Assembly (NCBI RefSeq): GCF_042453785.1
Contig: NC_091676.1
Location: 2,053,501-2,117,500, forward strand
Length of the DNA stretch: 64,000 bases
Direction: 5' to 3'
Origin: Malus domestica
Lineage: Eukaryota; Streptophyta; Magnoliopsida; Rosales; Rosaceae
In this document: in pieces, positions 1 through 12,399 of the stretch
How positions within the stretch are numbered: position 1 is the first letter of the stretch
Layout: each line of letters begins with the position of its first letter
Made by a program: the position numbers and the translations under genes
Notes under the pieces: generated by a model
What the model saw: the letters and a program-made list of their open reading frames with translations, nothing else
Database searches by the model: none
Told to the model about the DNA's origin: nothing

Positions 1-93
1 TCGGTTAATTTGGTCTGTTGGGATACGATGTTAAAGGAAGAAGAAAAAAATTGTTAAAATGTTATACAGAACGGAAAATGTTAGGGAAATTAT

Positions 94-261
94 TATTTTT
101 ATTTAAAAACGATATTATTTGCACTAAAAGGAAGTGTGTGTGTTTAACCTCACAATGAGCTAGCAATAATGTGGTTCAAATCTGCCTTTGGTGAGAATCA
201 AATCTAAAATCTCTCACTTACAAATAAAGAATAATATCATTAGATCATAATACTCAGTGAC
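94..261 (-). repeat. tRNA-derived SINE, minus orientation
   Basis: Read on the minus strand it begins with a degraded tRNA-like promoter, with a B-box-like segment resembling GATTTGATTCTC, runs through a body shared with other copies (CCACATTATTGCTAGCTCAT) and ends in ATATCGTTTTT plus an A-rich tail. An 11-bp target duplication flanks it (AGGGAAATTAT at 83-93, AGAGAAATTAT at 262-272, one mismatch). A partial relative lies at 33208-33300. Confidence 0.6.
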
Positions 262-417
262 AGAGAAATTATCTTTTTAAACCATATTTTGGTAGATCTA
301 GATACAAAGTTTTTCTGTAATAATTTAATAAAGAAATTAAATCATTAACTGACAAATCACATTGTATATAAAATAATTTAGGTAGATAATCTATCTAACA
401 TCACTCTACAAAAAATA

Positions 418-572
418 GGGAACTTTAACAAAAAGTTTTCGGTACTGTTCACTTTAACGAAAAACCACATTTTTACATTAAAAAAGTCAATCTTGGTACT
501 AATCACTTTACCATTTATTTTGTTTTTATCATTAAAACTCAAAGTTTTCAAGCCATTTTTATTAGTTTATCT
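418..572 (+). repeat. Short Mutator-like MITE, copy 1
   Basis: One of five copies of an approximately 155-bp AT-rich repeat that begins GGAACTTTAACnAAAA and ends near TTTTTATTAGTTT. The ends form an imperfect inverted repeat. Other copies lie near 6487, 6836, 12247 (reverse) and 59257. Classification comes from the 10-bp target duplications seen at copies 4 and 5. Confidence 0.6.
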
Positions 573-3500
573 TAAAAAATACGCAGCATTTCCTGTAGGT
601 CCCTTCTTCCCCTTTGGATTCTGCATTCTGTGCCAATTTGAGCGTGAGCTCATATCGATGGGCAGCAATGCCTCCTCCCTCTTTGGTGATGGTTTTATCT
701 CGTGACGGTTTACCTGTAAATGAGTTTTGAGGTTGCTGGGTTTGTTCTTCCCTCCTCCTCTTTTGGTCGCCATTTTGGCTTTGGGATAGTACTTGATTGT
801 CTGAGAATATTTCTTGTATATTGAGGTTGTACGGCAAGTAAAAATAATATATAAATATAAACATATTTCTTTTTATGGACTTTGTTATTTGTTAATCACC
901 AGATTTATTTCCAAATCTATTCACCAAAAATGTGTCAACACTTTGCATAATAGTAATAAATAAAAATATAAAGTAAATACCAAGATTAAACAAATCAAAT
1001 ATTGTCACGTAATTCAATTGTTTTTTTCTTTTTTGTCAAACGATATATTATGTTAGATTAGCTACCAATGGAGTTTTAACTCACCATGTCATGGCTCAAT
1101 ATTTTTCCGTAATTCAATTGTTGAATCTGATACTTCTGTAATTAATGAGTTAAAAGTTTTAACTTTGGCAATAGATTTCTTTTCGTGTTCATTTCTTTCT
1201 ATCACAAATGCAATCCACGGTCTTGTATATATAAACAAAGTAATTGCTGTCAATAAAGAGAGCCTTCCGTTTAGTGTTTTCAGAAAATTAAAAAAAAATA
1301 ACGAAAAGAAAAGAAGCACATGGACGTGTTCACAAAGGCGTTAGGAATTTCTTTATTTATCATATTTTTATTTATATTACAATTTTTTTTTCTTATGAAC
1401 AGAAATTTATTGTATCCTTTGCTCTTATTCTTTAATTAATATTGTAATTAAATGAATGACGTTATTTTTGGATGAATCATGATGAGGACCAAGGCAAAGA
1501 GGCCCATAAATAATCTCGATTAGGATGTTAAATTTTTTTTTTCATGGAAAAATAAAATTAGGATGTTAATATATTTCTTTATAAAGGTGAAATTTTTTAT
1601 CAAATATATTGAAAAGCAAATAAAGGAAAATAATCATAGTGCAATGCCACTCTCTCCTAGGAATAAATAGAATTAGGATAATACTTGGCTACCTTTTAAT
1701 TTTGTCAAATGATATTTTAATAGTGAATTGACGTGACAAAACTATCAACTAATTTCCTTAAAATAAATAAATAAAAAAAAACTTATAGCTTTACATAAGG
1801 CGAAGTTTGAATGCAGCTGCACGAGTTTTATCCTCGTTTGGACACATTAGGTTGCCAAATTGATATGGGGGAATGCACACGTTTGATGGGCTGGTTTGGA
1901 TTGGGATGTGGACATTGGATTGAACTAGGCTAGTTTGGAAACTCATCTAGAGTGGTTTTGTGACCCCACTGATTATGATATAGATCCGAGATCGATATTC
2001 AGTCCGTGATACAATAGGCATGAGTTATGTCTAATTTTTTATACAACAACGTATTTGGACGTGATTGACAAATTCGATATCAAATTAGGTTATTTATTTT
2101 GTGATTTAGCCGAACTCTTCATCCTCCTAATGTAAAAATATTGATGTACTAATAAAAAAAATATTTATAATAAAAAGATGAAAGAATAAATTGTTATTGA
2201 ACTCGCCACAAACGAAATTCGACCCTAAGACGTCTTAGGCTCTTACTCACGAGTTGACGATTGGCTGATAATTATATTTTGCTCATCATTACATTCTATT
2301 ATTTTCTTTGGCCGTCAAATATATCACAAGTTTATATATGTTTAGTGGGGGGGAGTATGACTTGAGTGGTTGAATGGAAAAATTAACAAGGGGCCCTTCC
2401 TCTTCTAGTGTGGACCTCCAGGGTGTAAAAGCACTTCTGCTACCACTCACGGCAGTGAGTACTATTAGTGCCAAAATGTATATATATGATATTATATGAT
2501 ATGATGGTGGAGGCCTCATCAATATCAACCAAAGTTGTTAGCTAATAAATAATGCGTTTCAACTTAGTTTATATGCTTCCATGGCCAACAGAGAAAGACA
2601 ATGTGTTGCACGATGGACTCACTACTAAATCTGACCAAATACGTCCACAATTTAGCCATCTAGGTTTGTAGGGCGGGTCAGGCTCAATAAGTTCATCTAT
2701 GTGTGAAGTTTAATCTCAAAAAGCTTCGGTGCTAGGTAATTAAGCCATAATCATCTGTGTTAGGTAGCCATTTTTTATCATTTTTTATAAAATTTATTAC
2801 AAATATTTTTTGTTATTTTAAAAACACTTGTAAACCGAAACGTCTAACTTCTGTATTGACTTACATTGATCACGTTCCAAACCTTCGCAAGTTGCAGATG
2901 GGCACCACCCACAAGGCTACAAGTGAGAATTGCAAATAAAGCCCTGTGGTCCTGTCGGTTAACAAGTTTTGTACACATCAAAATTCAAAAGTAAGACGCA
3001 CGTGACATACGCGTGCAAATCTGGTTCATGTGGCAAATACTGTATTTACAATTTATACCACTGGACATTGTCAACCCAGCTGTTCCTATCCCTGCGCAAA
3101 TTCCATGATGCCCCTCAGTCCTCCCCACTGACCACAAATGCACCATCCGATGCCACATTTGTCCCCCCATTGGCATCATAAAATTCATCCAATTTCCGAA
3201 TCGACCGTAACCTAAAAACCCAACCTCCGATGACTTAGAAATAGGGAAACGATTTTCGGACAGTCGTGTTTATTTCTGGCTGATTATTCTTTTTTGATTT
3301 TTCGACCTAGACGTGAGCGAGAGTATATAAAGAAAGAAAACGATGTTTGTAAATCACTTCCACAAAAGAATGGATTATTCAGATCAAAATGCAATGAGAG
3401 TGCCATTTGTTCACTATGTGATCCGGAAAATTAACTGTTTAGACCTTGCATCGAACAATGTAAGGGATCTTGCAACTGTTATATCTAGCATAAAACTCGT

Positions 3501-3817
3501 ACTACTGAGTGAGATGGAGAGCATTGCACCCGGCCTCCTATTTTCGTACGCATCTTGTTTGAAAACGAAATGTAACTACAAAGTCGAAATTACAAGAACA
3601 ATGCAGATTATTTACTAGGATAGTAGGATTAAAGTCAGTCCTGAAGCAAGAAGGGGAAACATTACCCCAACAACTACAGATTACATTACACAGACAAGTG
3701 ATTAGATTCACTCCAACAAACGACTCGTCGCCCTAAAAACCCCACCAATTAAAACAGAGAAGTTCACTCTCCCCTCCCATACACCTCTACACGCTTGTTT
3801 TTTCCTAGCTGATGAAA

Positions 3818-5455
3818 TTACATGATTGAACAGCTGCTGGTGTTCTCATCACTGAACATGTGAGCAGCAGTGTTATTACTGCCGTAACTAGGCTCACCGC
3901 CGTAGGGGTATGCGGCGGCTGTAGGGGAAAAGGTAGGGCCGGGGCTAGGATAGTAATTGTGGTAGCCAGTACTAGGAGGAACCAAGGGAGACCTATGATA
4001 CATCATCTGTGGCTGTTGCTGCATTGCTGCTTGCCTAGCCTGCATATTCATCATCTGTGATGGGTGGGTGTACCCATTTGGATTCATCAGGATAGAAGAT
4101 GGGTGTTGTTGACCAATTTGCCCCGTGGTATATCCACCACCTGGGAAACCTGCTGCATTAGGGTTTGCCTGAGCCTGAAACCCTCCAAGAACATTGGGAT
4201 TTGCCTCCAAAGCAGCAGCATTTGCAGCGGCATTTCCATGAAAACCGGCCAAATTCATCATCGCACTCAGGTCATTCATGTTTCCTCTTTTAGCTTCGCC
4301 GTTATTGATGTTCAGCTTCAGGGCGGCCATTGTTTTCGGATCAATCCCGCCTGGATTCGCCTTCATGTTCTGATTCGGGGGCCCACCTTTCTTCCCGGGA
4401 TTCACACTTTCAACAATGTTGTTCATCATCTTCACATTGTTGGGAGCTGCAGCAGCTGCGTTGATCACTCCAGCATTTCTCTTTGCATTTGCATTGTTTG
4501 CATCATTTGCTTGCTGCTGCTGCTGCTGCCTGAGCATCCCACGGATAAATCGCAGCTTGTCCTCCTCGCTTTCTTCCTCATCGTCTAAGAAGTCATCATC
4601 TTCCTCGGAGCTGAAAGACGGAAACTTTTGCTGGTTTTTGAAGGCTTCGAAGTTCTTGAGGATGCCCTGTTTCTGCCCTTTGTTGTTGTTGTTGTTCTTG
4701 TCATCTTTGATGCAGTTGTTGTTTCCCTTCTGGCTTTGGTTATTAGATTTCTGGGACCAGATCTCAGCATGTTTCCCAGCTCTGAGCAGTTTCTTGATCA
4801 AAGTTGCAGAATCCACACTTCCAGAAACTGTGACTTTCTGCTGATCAGAATCTATTTTCACTTGGTAAACACCTGCAGGAGAATTGGGTTTCAAAAAAAG
4901 GAAGAAAACTTAATAAGAAATGCACATAAGGGTAAACTTTAAACAGAAATGGGTGAGAAATTTCAATCATTTCCTGAAGAAAAAGTGAGAAATTTATGCA
5001 AAAATTACTCCTAAATTCATCAATGGTAAAATCTTTTTATTTAATTTTACCCTTTTTTCTACTTTTCTCAGTAACCAAACAAGTCTTACAATAATATGCT
5101 TTTAGAAAGAGAAAGTGGTAGTAAGTTAGTCACCAATTAAAATACAAGAACACTACAAAAAGTGAGTACCTTCAATTCTCTGAAGGAGTTTCTTGACTTT
5201 CTGCTTACAACCATCACAGTGAATGTTCACTTTGAGAATACAAGTCTGTAAAAATGCAACAACAAAAATAAATAAATAAAAACCAAACAACTAAAACAAG
5301 AACAAAGATCCTTCGGAAAAAGACCAACATGTTGACTGAATAAAAATAATAATATTTAGTAAGAAATAAATAAATAAGAGAGTGAAAGGAAAGAATGTGG
5401 GTTAATAGAAAAGGACCTGGATTTTGAGGAGCTTAAAGTCATCGTCTTTGGTCAT
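3818..5455 (-). CDS. Heavy metal-associated isoprenylated plant protein (HIPP), long Asn/Gln-rich type
   Basis: Three exons: 5417-5455, 5170-5245 and 3818-4872, joined in frame at GT-AG introns, giving 389 residues. One HMA domain spans about residues 13-78 with the metal-binding CDGC at 23-26. The rest is low complexity: Asn, Gln and Lys rich, an acidic stretch ([17 protein letters not shown]) and a Pro/Tyr-rich tail. The last four residues, CSIM, form a CaaX box for farnesylation, so the mature protein should be membrane-anchored. HIPPs bind transition metals or act as membrane-tethered adaptors in stress responses. The start is the first ATG of a 13-codon exon ending exactly at the donor. 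From memory it resembles At1g23000-type HIPPs, which in Arabidopsis adjoin a HIPP20/22-type gene as here. Family call is firm; exact orthologue is not. Confidence 0.93.
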
Positions 5456-6225
5456 TTCTTCAAAACTCTGTTTGGATGGTAAGAAAGTTCACTTTCTCAC
5501 TCTTTCTTCTCACTCTTTGAGGTGTTGGGAGCTTGCGTGGTTTGAAGTGGTAGCGTAATTGAAAAGGTTGGGCGTGTATTGACCAAAATAAAACATAAAA
5601 AGTAAGTGAGTGAGTTTACTGTTTTTTTGGGTTTCCTGCAACTTTTAGTAGAAGACTGGAAGTAGAGAGAAAAAGATGCTTCTTAATTTATTTATATATA
5701 ATTATTTTTTTATTTCTCCTCAAAAGCAAACAAAAGAAAAGCACATGGGTCTTATCACCAGAGGGCAGAAGCTCAATATTTTATTTGAGAAAAACATTGA
5801 GGGTACACAAAAGAAGAAGGAGAGAAAAGTTTGAATATTCAAATGATGTGATTTAACGTTAAATACTGGACAAGAAAAGAAAATAAATTAAAAAAATGAG
5901 TAGGATTCTCTATCTTCATATTTTCATTCCCTTCTCTCTCATCCTCTCACATATTATTTTTTATCGTATTATTTTTATAAAAAAATTAATATAAGATATT
6001 AACGTGATTTAACTGTAACCATTCAAGTAGGAGGGGAGTGAAGAGGAGGGAGATAATCCTCCTCGTTTAAAAAAAAGTAAAAGAACGACGACTTGGCAGA
6101 TTGAATTTCTATACTTTCTTTCTAAGAACACAGTTTGATACATCAAATTTAATAATATAGGTAATTGAAAACTTAAAGAAAAATCTTACCAAGAACATTG
6201 AAAAGTAGTTTTAAAATGCCACTTA

Positions 6226-6395
6226 GTACTATGGTCTGGTGGTATTCCTCTTCCCTTGAAAGTGAGAGATATTAGATTCGAATCTCATGAATGACGAATT
6301 TAATATCAAATTAAATTACTCATTATGTGCTTTAGTCCAAATTCATATTTTTTTAGTGTAAAAAATTATTAATGTACTCAAAGATTTTTTTTTAA
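6226..6395 (+). repeat. tRNA-derived SINE, plus orientation
   Basis: The left end carries an A-box-like TGGTCTGGTGGTATTCCTC and, about 40 bases on, a B-box-like AGATTCGAATCTC, the layout of an RNA polymerase III tRNA promoter. An AT-rich body ends in a T/A-rich tail near 6395. The head matches the SINE family at 94-261 in opposite orientation. End points are approximate. Confidence 0.6.
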
Positions 6396-6486
6396 ATCAC
6401 TGAAAATAATTATAGGAAAAAATAACCATGCATCAGGCAGGCACACTAAAATATCTCATTTGTCACATGTACCTATTATTTTTATA

Positions 6487-6645
6487 AAAATTTAACGAAA
6501 AGTTTTTGATACTATTTATTTTAACGAAAAATTATATTTTTACACTAAAAAATCAATTATAGTACTATTTACTTTACCTTTTATTTTATCTTTATAATTA
6601 AAACTCAAAATTTTCAAATACTTTTCATTAATTTTCTTTTATTTT
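6487..6645 (+). repeat. Short Mutator-like MITE, copy 2
   Basis: Begins AATTTAACGAAAAGTTTTTG and matches the repeat at 418-572 along its length, including the TTTTTACACTAAAAAATCAA segment and the ACTCAAAATTTTCAAAT segment near the right end. Confidence 0.55.
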
Positions 6646-6835
6646 TATTCAAAAAGGGCATAATTGTTGTGAAATAACAATACATATATATTTGTATTTT
6701 AATTGTGGTACAATAAATAATGTATTCCAAGTCCCATCGGGCTTTGTAAGTAAAAAACACACATGTCCAAACCTGGTTCTAAAAGGTCAAACGTTTTAAT
6801 TTAAATTAAGTTGTCAGTGATTAATTAATTTAGAA

Positions 6836-6990
6836 TTTTAACGAAAATCTTTTTGTACTGTTTATTTTAATAAAAAATTATATTTGTACATTAAAAAGTT
6901 AATCATGATACTATTAACTTTACCATTTATTTTGTTCTTATGGTTAAAACTCAAAGTTTTCAAACATTTTTCATTAATTTTCTTTAATTA
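6836..6990 (+). repeat. Short Mutator-like MITE, copy 3
   Basis: Third copy of the same repeat, 190 bp downstream of copy 2 in the same orientation. It begins TTTTAACGAAAATC and ends near TTTTTCATTAATTTTC. The ends have decayed too far to show a target duplication. Confidence 0.55.
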
Positions 6991-8329
6991 TTATAATGAT
7001 TAAGGCTTTTCTATTTGAGTTCGACTCTTTTCTCTTATTTATTATAAAATATTAATTTAAAAATTATAATTAAGTTGTATTTATTTTCACTTATATGAGT
7101 AAAAAGTATAATAATTATTCATTTTCACTCATAAATAAAAATATTTTAAATTCAAATTGAGTCATCGATAAATCGTAACGTGATAAATTGTTTTCGGCCT
7201 GGCCCATGTTACAGTACCGCACTGAGAAATTGAAAAATAGTGTGAGAAATTGTGTAAAATGATAAGAAACAGGGCACCAATAGTAAATATTGAAAATAAA
7301 AAATTGAACCGTTGGTCACGTATCCGGTGAGTGGGGAGGCGGTGGGGTCACAGTTGGTGAACCGTGGGGTGCAAGACAAATAGGGTTGCAGTTACGAGGA
7401 ATGGATTGGACCGTAGTGGTTTTTCACTTTTTGGATCCCCACATTTACCATTATTTCCGAAAGTTTCCCTCACATTTTCTACTTTTGTGCTTCAACCCAT
7501 ACGGTGTAGAGCCTTTAAATATCAAATACGTGTAAAAATGCAATCTAAATATGAAAATCAAAAGAATTATTGAATGGAATTTACATTTTAAACTTAGAAA
7601 AAAGGAATAATCTATATGAAACGAGAATGCTAAAATAGTGATATTTCAAATGAATTATGTAACCTTATATGAAAATTCAAAACACGTAACAATGCGTGAT
7701 AGGTTTAAAATGCCGATACTTTTACGTTCTATTGCTAAAAGCAAGAAATTGTTAAGAATGTAATAAAGAGGAGAGTAGATGTAGTTAGGGTTAGTTGGAT
7801 TCTTTACTCTTTCAATTGAAGTGCATTCATATATCCAAGTAATTTTTTACCTCATTGACAACATTGTGAGAGCTCCTATAACAGTGGTCCTAATTCCAGG
7901 GACAAGGGTAGTTAGCCAAAGGACGGCAAAATTTGAATAAGACTTTAAGAACTCATCACATTGTTGTAAATGGTGAAGCTAAAGAAATTTTTTTTTTTAT
8001 ATAAATCACATGGTTTAGTAATTGGTGATCGAATTGCTTCTTTTAAATCATGAAACAATGAGTCCACAATCAACCGTTACCTTATGTTATTTGCAAAATA
8101 TAATTTAAAAAAAACGATCACTTAGCATATTTTTGGTGAATACGAGTAAAAATAATTAATAATGAAGAAAAGTATTTATTCATAACTAAAAATAGATTAA
8201 AACCCTAGACGATAGTGTTGAGGTTTGCAGCCGCGCAGCTCTCTACCACCCATCATTCCTTTCGTCTCCCTCACCTCTCTACCACCCATAAGGCCATAAT
8301 AAAAATGGTAAAGTGTTGAGGTTTTGCAG

Positions 8330-8476
8330 CCGCAGTGCTGCTGTTACCATTGCCGGTTCAGGTGTCGGTGGGGCTGCCCTAGCTGCCAGCCTGCCGCTGC
8401 TCTTGCAGCAGAGTATAAGAAGGAAGAACCCAAGGAAGTGAGTGATGACGATATGGGATTCAGCTTGTTCGATTAG
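8330..8476 (+). pseudogene. Fragment of 60S acidic ribosomal protein P1/P2/P3 (C-terminal tail)
   Basis: The reading frame ending at the TAG of 8474-8476 gives [22 protein letters not shown], the C-terminal signature of eukaryotic stalk P-proteins, which recruit translation GTPases to the large ribosomal subunit. Upstream, an Ala/Pro-coding hinge is recognisable only across shifted frames, and the N-terminal helical domain is absent. There is no start codon in a sensible place and no introns, so this is most likely a truncated retro-copy. The GCAGCCGC-containing segment just before it occurs twice (8228 and 8320 region), a small local duplication. Confidence 0.7.
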
Positions 8477-8728
8477 GAGCTCCTTCCAGCAAGATGTAAT
8501 CTAATCTTCAGTTTGATGGTTTTTAATACTTTGAGATTAGTTTTCTTTTTGGCTGATATGCAGTGGTAATTAAAAATCTTGATTTTAAATAATTAAAAAT
8601 AAATTTGACAGTATCTTGTCTTGCTGTCATTCCATATCATGCCACATAGGAATTGGCACATCGATTAAAAAATGCTTGCGTTGTCTTTTATTCCTGTTAT
8701 TGTTGATGTGGTCATTTTGACGCTCTAA

Positions 8729-9169
8729 GGTCTCGTTTGGCAGCTCAGACTGTACTGATTATTTCAGTCGGATAGGATAATTTGTCATCGGATAGTACTT
8801 ACTATTTAATCGAGTGTACTGACTATTTAATCGGGCGTTTGATGAGGTACCGGATTAAAAACTCAATTCATCAAAGATTATCATGTTCATTTACTTCCTC
8901 AAAAGGAGATTGAAGAACTTTTATGACACTAATTTTCACAATTTAAAATTAGCAAGAGAGATGGAAAAAGAGTCAGCTTGATTTTGTTTTCAGCGATCAG
9001 ACTAATTAATACCAACGATTTGGAGTGTATAAGTTATCCGGCGTACGTCGTATAAAATAGGCCAGACTGCATAAATAATTCGGTGCTAATTTAATACGGA
9101 ATAGCACCAAACACCAGATAATATTAAATAGTACTATGCGGTGTGTTATCCGGCATGCCAAACATGCCC
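8729..9169. mobile_element. PIF/Harbinger-type MITE with TAA target duplication
   Basis: A 441-bp element. Left end GGTCTCGTTTGGCA and right end TGCCAAACATGCCC are inverted repeats sharing the TTTGGCA core. TAA flanks both sides (8726-8728 and 9170-9172), the 3-bp duplication typical of PIF/Harbinger. No transposase frame is present. Confidence 0.7.
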
Positions 9170-9804
9170 TAAGGGTTTATTTTGGGGGAGTTACTAAAAT
9201 AGAGCATGTATCTAGGGATTGCAATGAAAAAAACCGAAAAGACGAAGGGAAAGTTCACTTTGTTACCCTTTAAATGGTTCACAAATTCCCAACTCACTTG
9301 GTCATATTTTATCCATTTCTGAGCAATTTTTCAAAGTCCTGAAGTTGCTTTAAACCAGACAGAGAGAGCAGCACGCAATCAGACAAAAGGTGAAAGGTGT
9401 GTATTCCACTTTTCTTGTGTAAGAAGGAAAGTAAGGGCTCTCATTGCCTCCACATTCAATTCCACGCCCTATATTTTGGTCCCGAGCAACTTTTACGAAT
9501 CGAATAAGCAAATTCATCGATAAATAGGGTTCAAGAACGGGTGAGCAAATTGAAAGAACGTTTGTGCGTGGGCAATTGCTAACAGAAATTTTTATTGTGT
9601 CCATAATACATAACAGTACGTTATATGTTATTATATAAGAAAAATTTTCGATATTTAGGTCGTCGTGCTTGTTCCTACCCATTTTTCAATGCAATACACT
9701 ATCATAGACACTAAGAGCATCTTTAATGGGAGTCCATACTTAGGAACTCCCACTACCAATGTTGAGGACTCATAGAGGCTTTAAAGAAATATTCGAGTCC
9801 CTAA

Positions 9805-10120
9805 GGTACCGTTTGGTACGTGGGACGACACGAAATAAAGTGGGACGAGGCGTTATGTCCCACGTTTGGTGCGCTTAAAACGGATGGAATGCACTGTTCC
9901 ACGGGACGAATTTTGGGTGAATTTTCGTTCCTCCTCACCCCCTGGAACGACTCGTTCCACATATGTGGAACACAAAATTATAACATTTCCATCTCCTTCT
10001 TCTTCCTCCTTGTTTCCATCCGAGGGCATCTTTACTCCCTCTCCGTTCCGTCTCGTCCTATCTCGTCCCGTCCCGTCCCATTCTGTTCTGTCCCGTCCTG
10101 TCTACATACCAAACGATACC
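9805..10120. mobile_element. PIF/Harbinger-type MITE, copy A (GGTACCGTTTGGTA family)
   Basis: A 316-bp element with terminal inverted repeats GGTACCGTTTGGTA and TACCAAACGATACC, flanked by TAA at 9802-9804 and 10121-10123. The interior is rich in GGGACGA and TCCCGTCC motifs, which can pair with each other. It is strongly similar to the element at 52880-53180. There is no transposase; the short plus-strand frames here lie inside the element. Confidence 0.85.
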
Positions 10121-10922
10121 TAAAAGAATATTGTTTGCAATGAGAAATCCTTATATTATAATCCCTAAATGTAAGGATTAAAATATTAAAAAATTATTGT
10201 TTATTTTGTTGGAGTATTGTGACCATTGATAAAAATAAACATTCATTTTTCAAGAGAAAGAAAAAGGTTAAATGAGAAGTTGTCCCATGTGGATGGGTTC
10301 AAAATACAAGGAAAAAAACATAAAGAGCATCATCGTTCCTACTCAAAATTAGTAGGAGGTCCACTCTTTGAGTCTCTATATGTTGAGATACTTTGAGGTA
10401 TTCAATTCCGGCCTATTAAGAGCCTTTTGTCTATATATTTAGAAACTATACGGTTGTTGAGACTCCATTTAGAATCTATATTGGTGATGCCTAAAGCATC
10501 GATTTAAAGGTCCCATTCGACCACCATTTTTCTTCTTCTTTTTCTTGGGCCCATGCTAACGGCCCAGATTTATTACCGGGTTACTCTAGGCCATAAGGAA
10601 ATGAACCTAGGATTTAGGCCCAAGTTTTATTATGGTCGTAGTTTAGGTGCAATTAATCGTTGTAGCTTACTAATTGTTATAATTTCGAAACAGGTTGAAT
10701 TCCGCCATAATTTCTACGGATTCAGCACTTGAGGTCCAGGCATGCATATGATGTTTTTCCACCGCAAAAACGTCTAATTTACCTTTTACGTATGTAACTC
10801 GAGAAAAAATGGCAAATCTAACTTTGTATTTGACTTGCAACAATGAGTATACTACAACGGGAGTTAAATTGCAATAATGGGGGCATAAAATAGTGGAATT
10901 TATAATTAGCTCAAACCATCAA

Positions 10923-11050
10923 GATTAGAGAAATGCTAAGAATATTCTCTCAAAAGTTGGACTCTCCATGAATTCTCTGTCACCTCATATTTGTGGAACA
11001 AATGTTAGCACGAGAATCAACGTTAAACTGTGAGATGACAGAAAGTCCAT
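10923..11050. repeat. Foldback MITE-like repeat
   Basis: It contains TCTCTGTCACCTCATATTTG on the left and TGTGAGATGACAGAAAG on the right, which pair as an inverted repeat. The core resembles the element at 53386-53525 (CTGCCACCTCATATTT ... TGTGAGGTGGCAGAG). No target duplication was found, so the ends are approximate. Confidence 0.45.
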
Positions 11051-12246
11051 TTTTGGCTTACAACTTATAATTAAGAAACAAAGCTAGGAAATCAAGATGG
11101 CAAAGCTTAAAAACGATATCGTGTTCAGGTCCATTCTTCAAAGAATATTCATAAATGAAGTGAACATGTTGTACAAGTATGTATGAAGTACCCATTTTTT
11201 TGAATTCAAACTTCCAAAATCCAAAGACGATGAAGCCGACTAACGCAAGGAATCTCCCTTTCCTTTTATACTTTGTGATCGATATTCTTTTTTTCAACCA
11301 AAATAACATGCCAAAGGACCTGCATCTTGACCAAGCATGAAGTATCCACCATAAGCATCGTTTAAACTTTTATAAAGGAACTAATTGATTCATGAGCATC
11401 AAGTCTTTGCCCTTAAGTTTCCGAGGAGCATTTTTTTTTTTCATCTGATGGTGAAGGTACACTTTTTGAAGAACACGTACAGTAAACGAAAGCAGAGAAA
11501 CCTCGCGCACGCATTTGTTGCAGTTGCATGCAACATCTCTCTCACGTTCTGCGACATTGAATATAAGCTGCCCATGATTATATACACTATAAAGATGTTG
11601 CATGCAACGAATGTATATAAATTTTCTCAAACGAAAGAGGGTATGTAGTACACAATATTAATTATCATTTTGACAGGGTCAATTATGTTGATTTCGTATT
11701 TTCGGAATAACTAATATAATCACAAGACTATTGGTTTCGAAATCACAATACTATTGGCTCTTTCTAAATCTGGTGATGTTCCAAATATATGGTATGACCC
11801 AAAAAAGTGAGTATTTTTTTTATATATAATAACATATTGATTCATGCATGCAGCTAAGCATATATTTTGGGGGTGAAAGTTACATGAAGGCTTATCTTCT
11901 CAATGCTTTTTATAGTTGTATATGAATTCTGATCAGAGTAGGTGGAGTAGTGAAAGTTACATGGAGCTTATCCTTTCAGTGCTGTTTTTGAGTTGTGATT
12001 TTACCAGGTGGCAACTCTTATAGAATCTTACTCTTAATTCGGATTAAAACTTTGAAGTGGACTATAGATAAGCTAAGTGCGATTACATGTTACACGTGGA
12101 AACTACCCAGAAGCTTAGGATAGTACGATTTACTGGACATGTATCCACATATATATGACCAAATTTTAAAAGTTCGTATTCTGTTTTTGCTATAATTATT
12201 ATGAAGCTAGATCTAGAACGCTTATGGTGACTAGTATAAAATTAAA

Positions 12247-12399
12247 GGAAAACTAATGAAAAAGGTTTGAAAACTTTGAGTTTTAATGATAAAGACAAAA
12301 TAAATGGTAAAGTGAATAGTACCAGGATTGACTTTTTAGTGTAAAAATGTGGTTTTTCGTTAAAGTAAACAGTACCAAGTGTTTTTCGTTAAAGTTCCC
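12247..12399 (-). mobile_element. Short Mutator-like MITE, copy 4 (reverse)
   Basis: A 153-bp copy of the family seen at 418 and 59257, in reverse orientation. It begins GGAAAACTAATGAAAA and ends TTTTTCGTTAAAGTTCC. A perfect 10-bp target duplication, TAAAATTAAA, flanks it at 12237-12246 and 12400-12409. That length suits Mutator-type transposition. Confidence 0.75.

Larger units (their letters stand above)
1..3817. other. Intergenic, no gene recognised
   Basis: AT-rich sequence downstream of the first HIPP gene. It holds one SINE and one short Mutator-like MITE near its left end, listed separately. The open frames here are short, lack splice or family support and have no recognisable domain. 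The last 150 to 200 bases probably include the 3' UTR of the HIPP gene that ends at 3818. Confidence 0.6.
5456..8312. other. Intergenic between HIPP gene and P-protein fragment
   Basis: This begins with the promoter and 5' UTR side of the first HIPP gene (minus strand). It then contains a SINE (about 6226-6395) and two degenerate copies of the short MITE (about 6487-6645 and 6836-6990). No protein-coding gene is recognised; the 69-codon frame near 7364 has no domain. Confidence 0.6.

Noticed and set aside
4064-4844. Plus-strand frames over the first HIPP gene
   Set aside because: They are antisense shadows of the long HIPP exon; their Cys and Leu runs are reverse readings of Gln and Glu codons.
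9350-9682. Minus-strand 110-codon frame between two MITEs
   Set aside because: No domain, no splice support and no recognisable homologue.
9820-10143. Plus-strand frame with Pro/Ser/Arg repeats
   Set aside because: It lies inside the PIF/Harbinger MITE; a similar frame recurs in the other copy at 52941.
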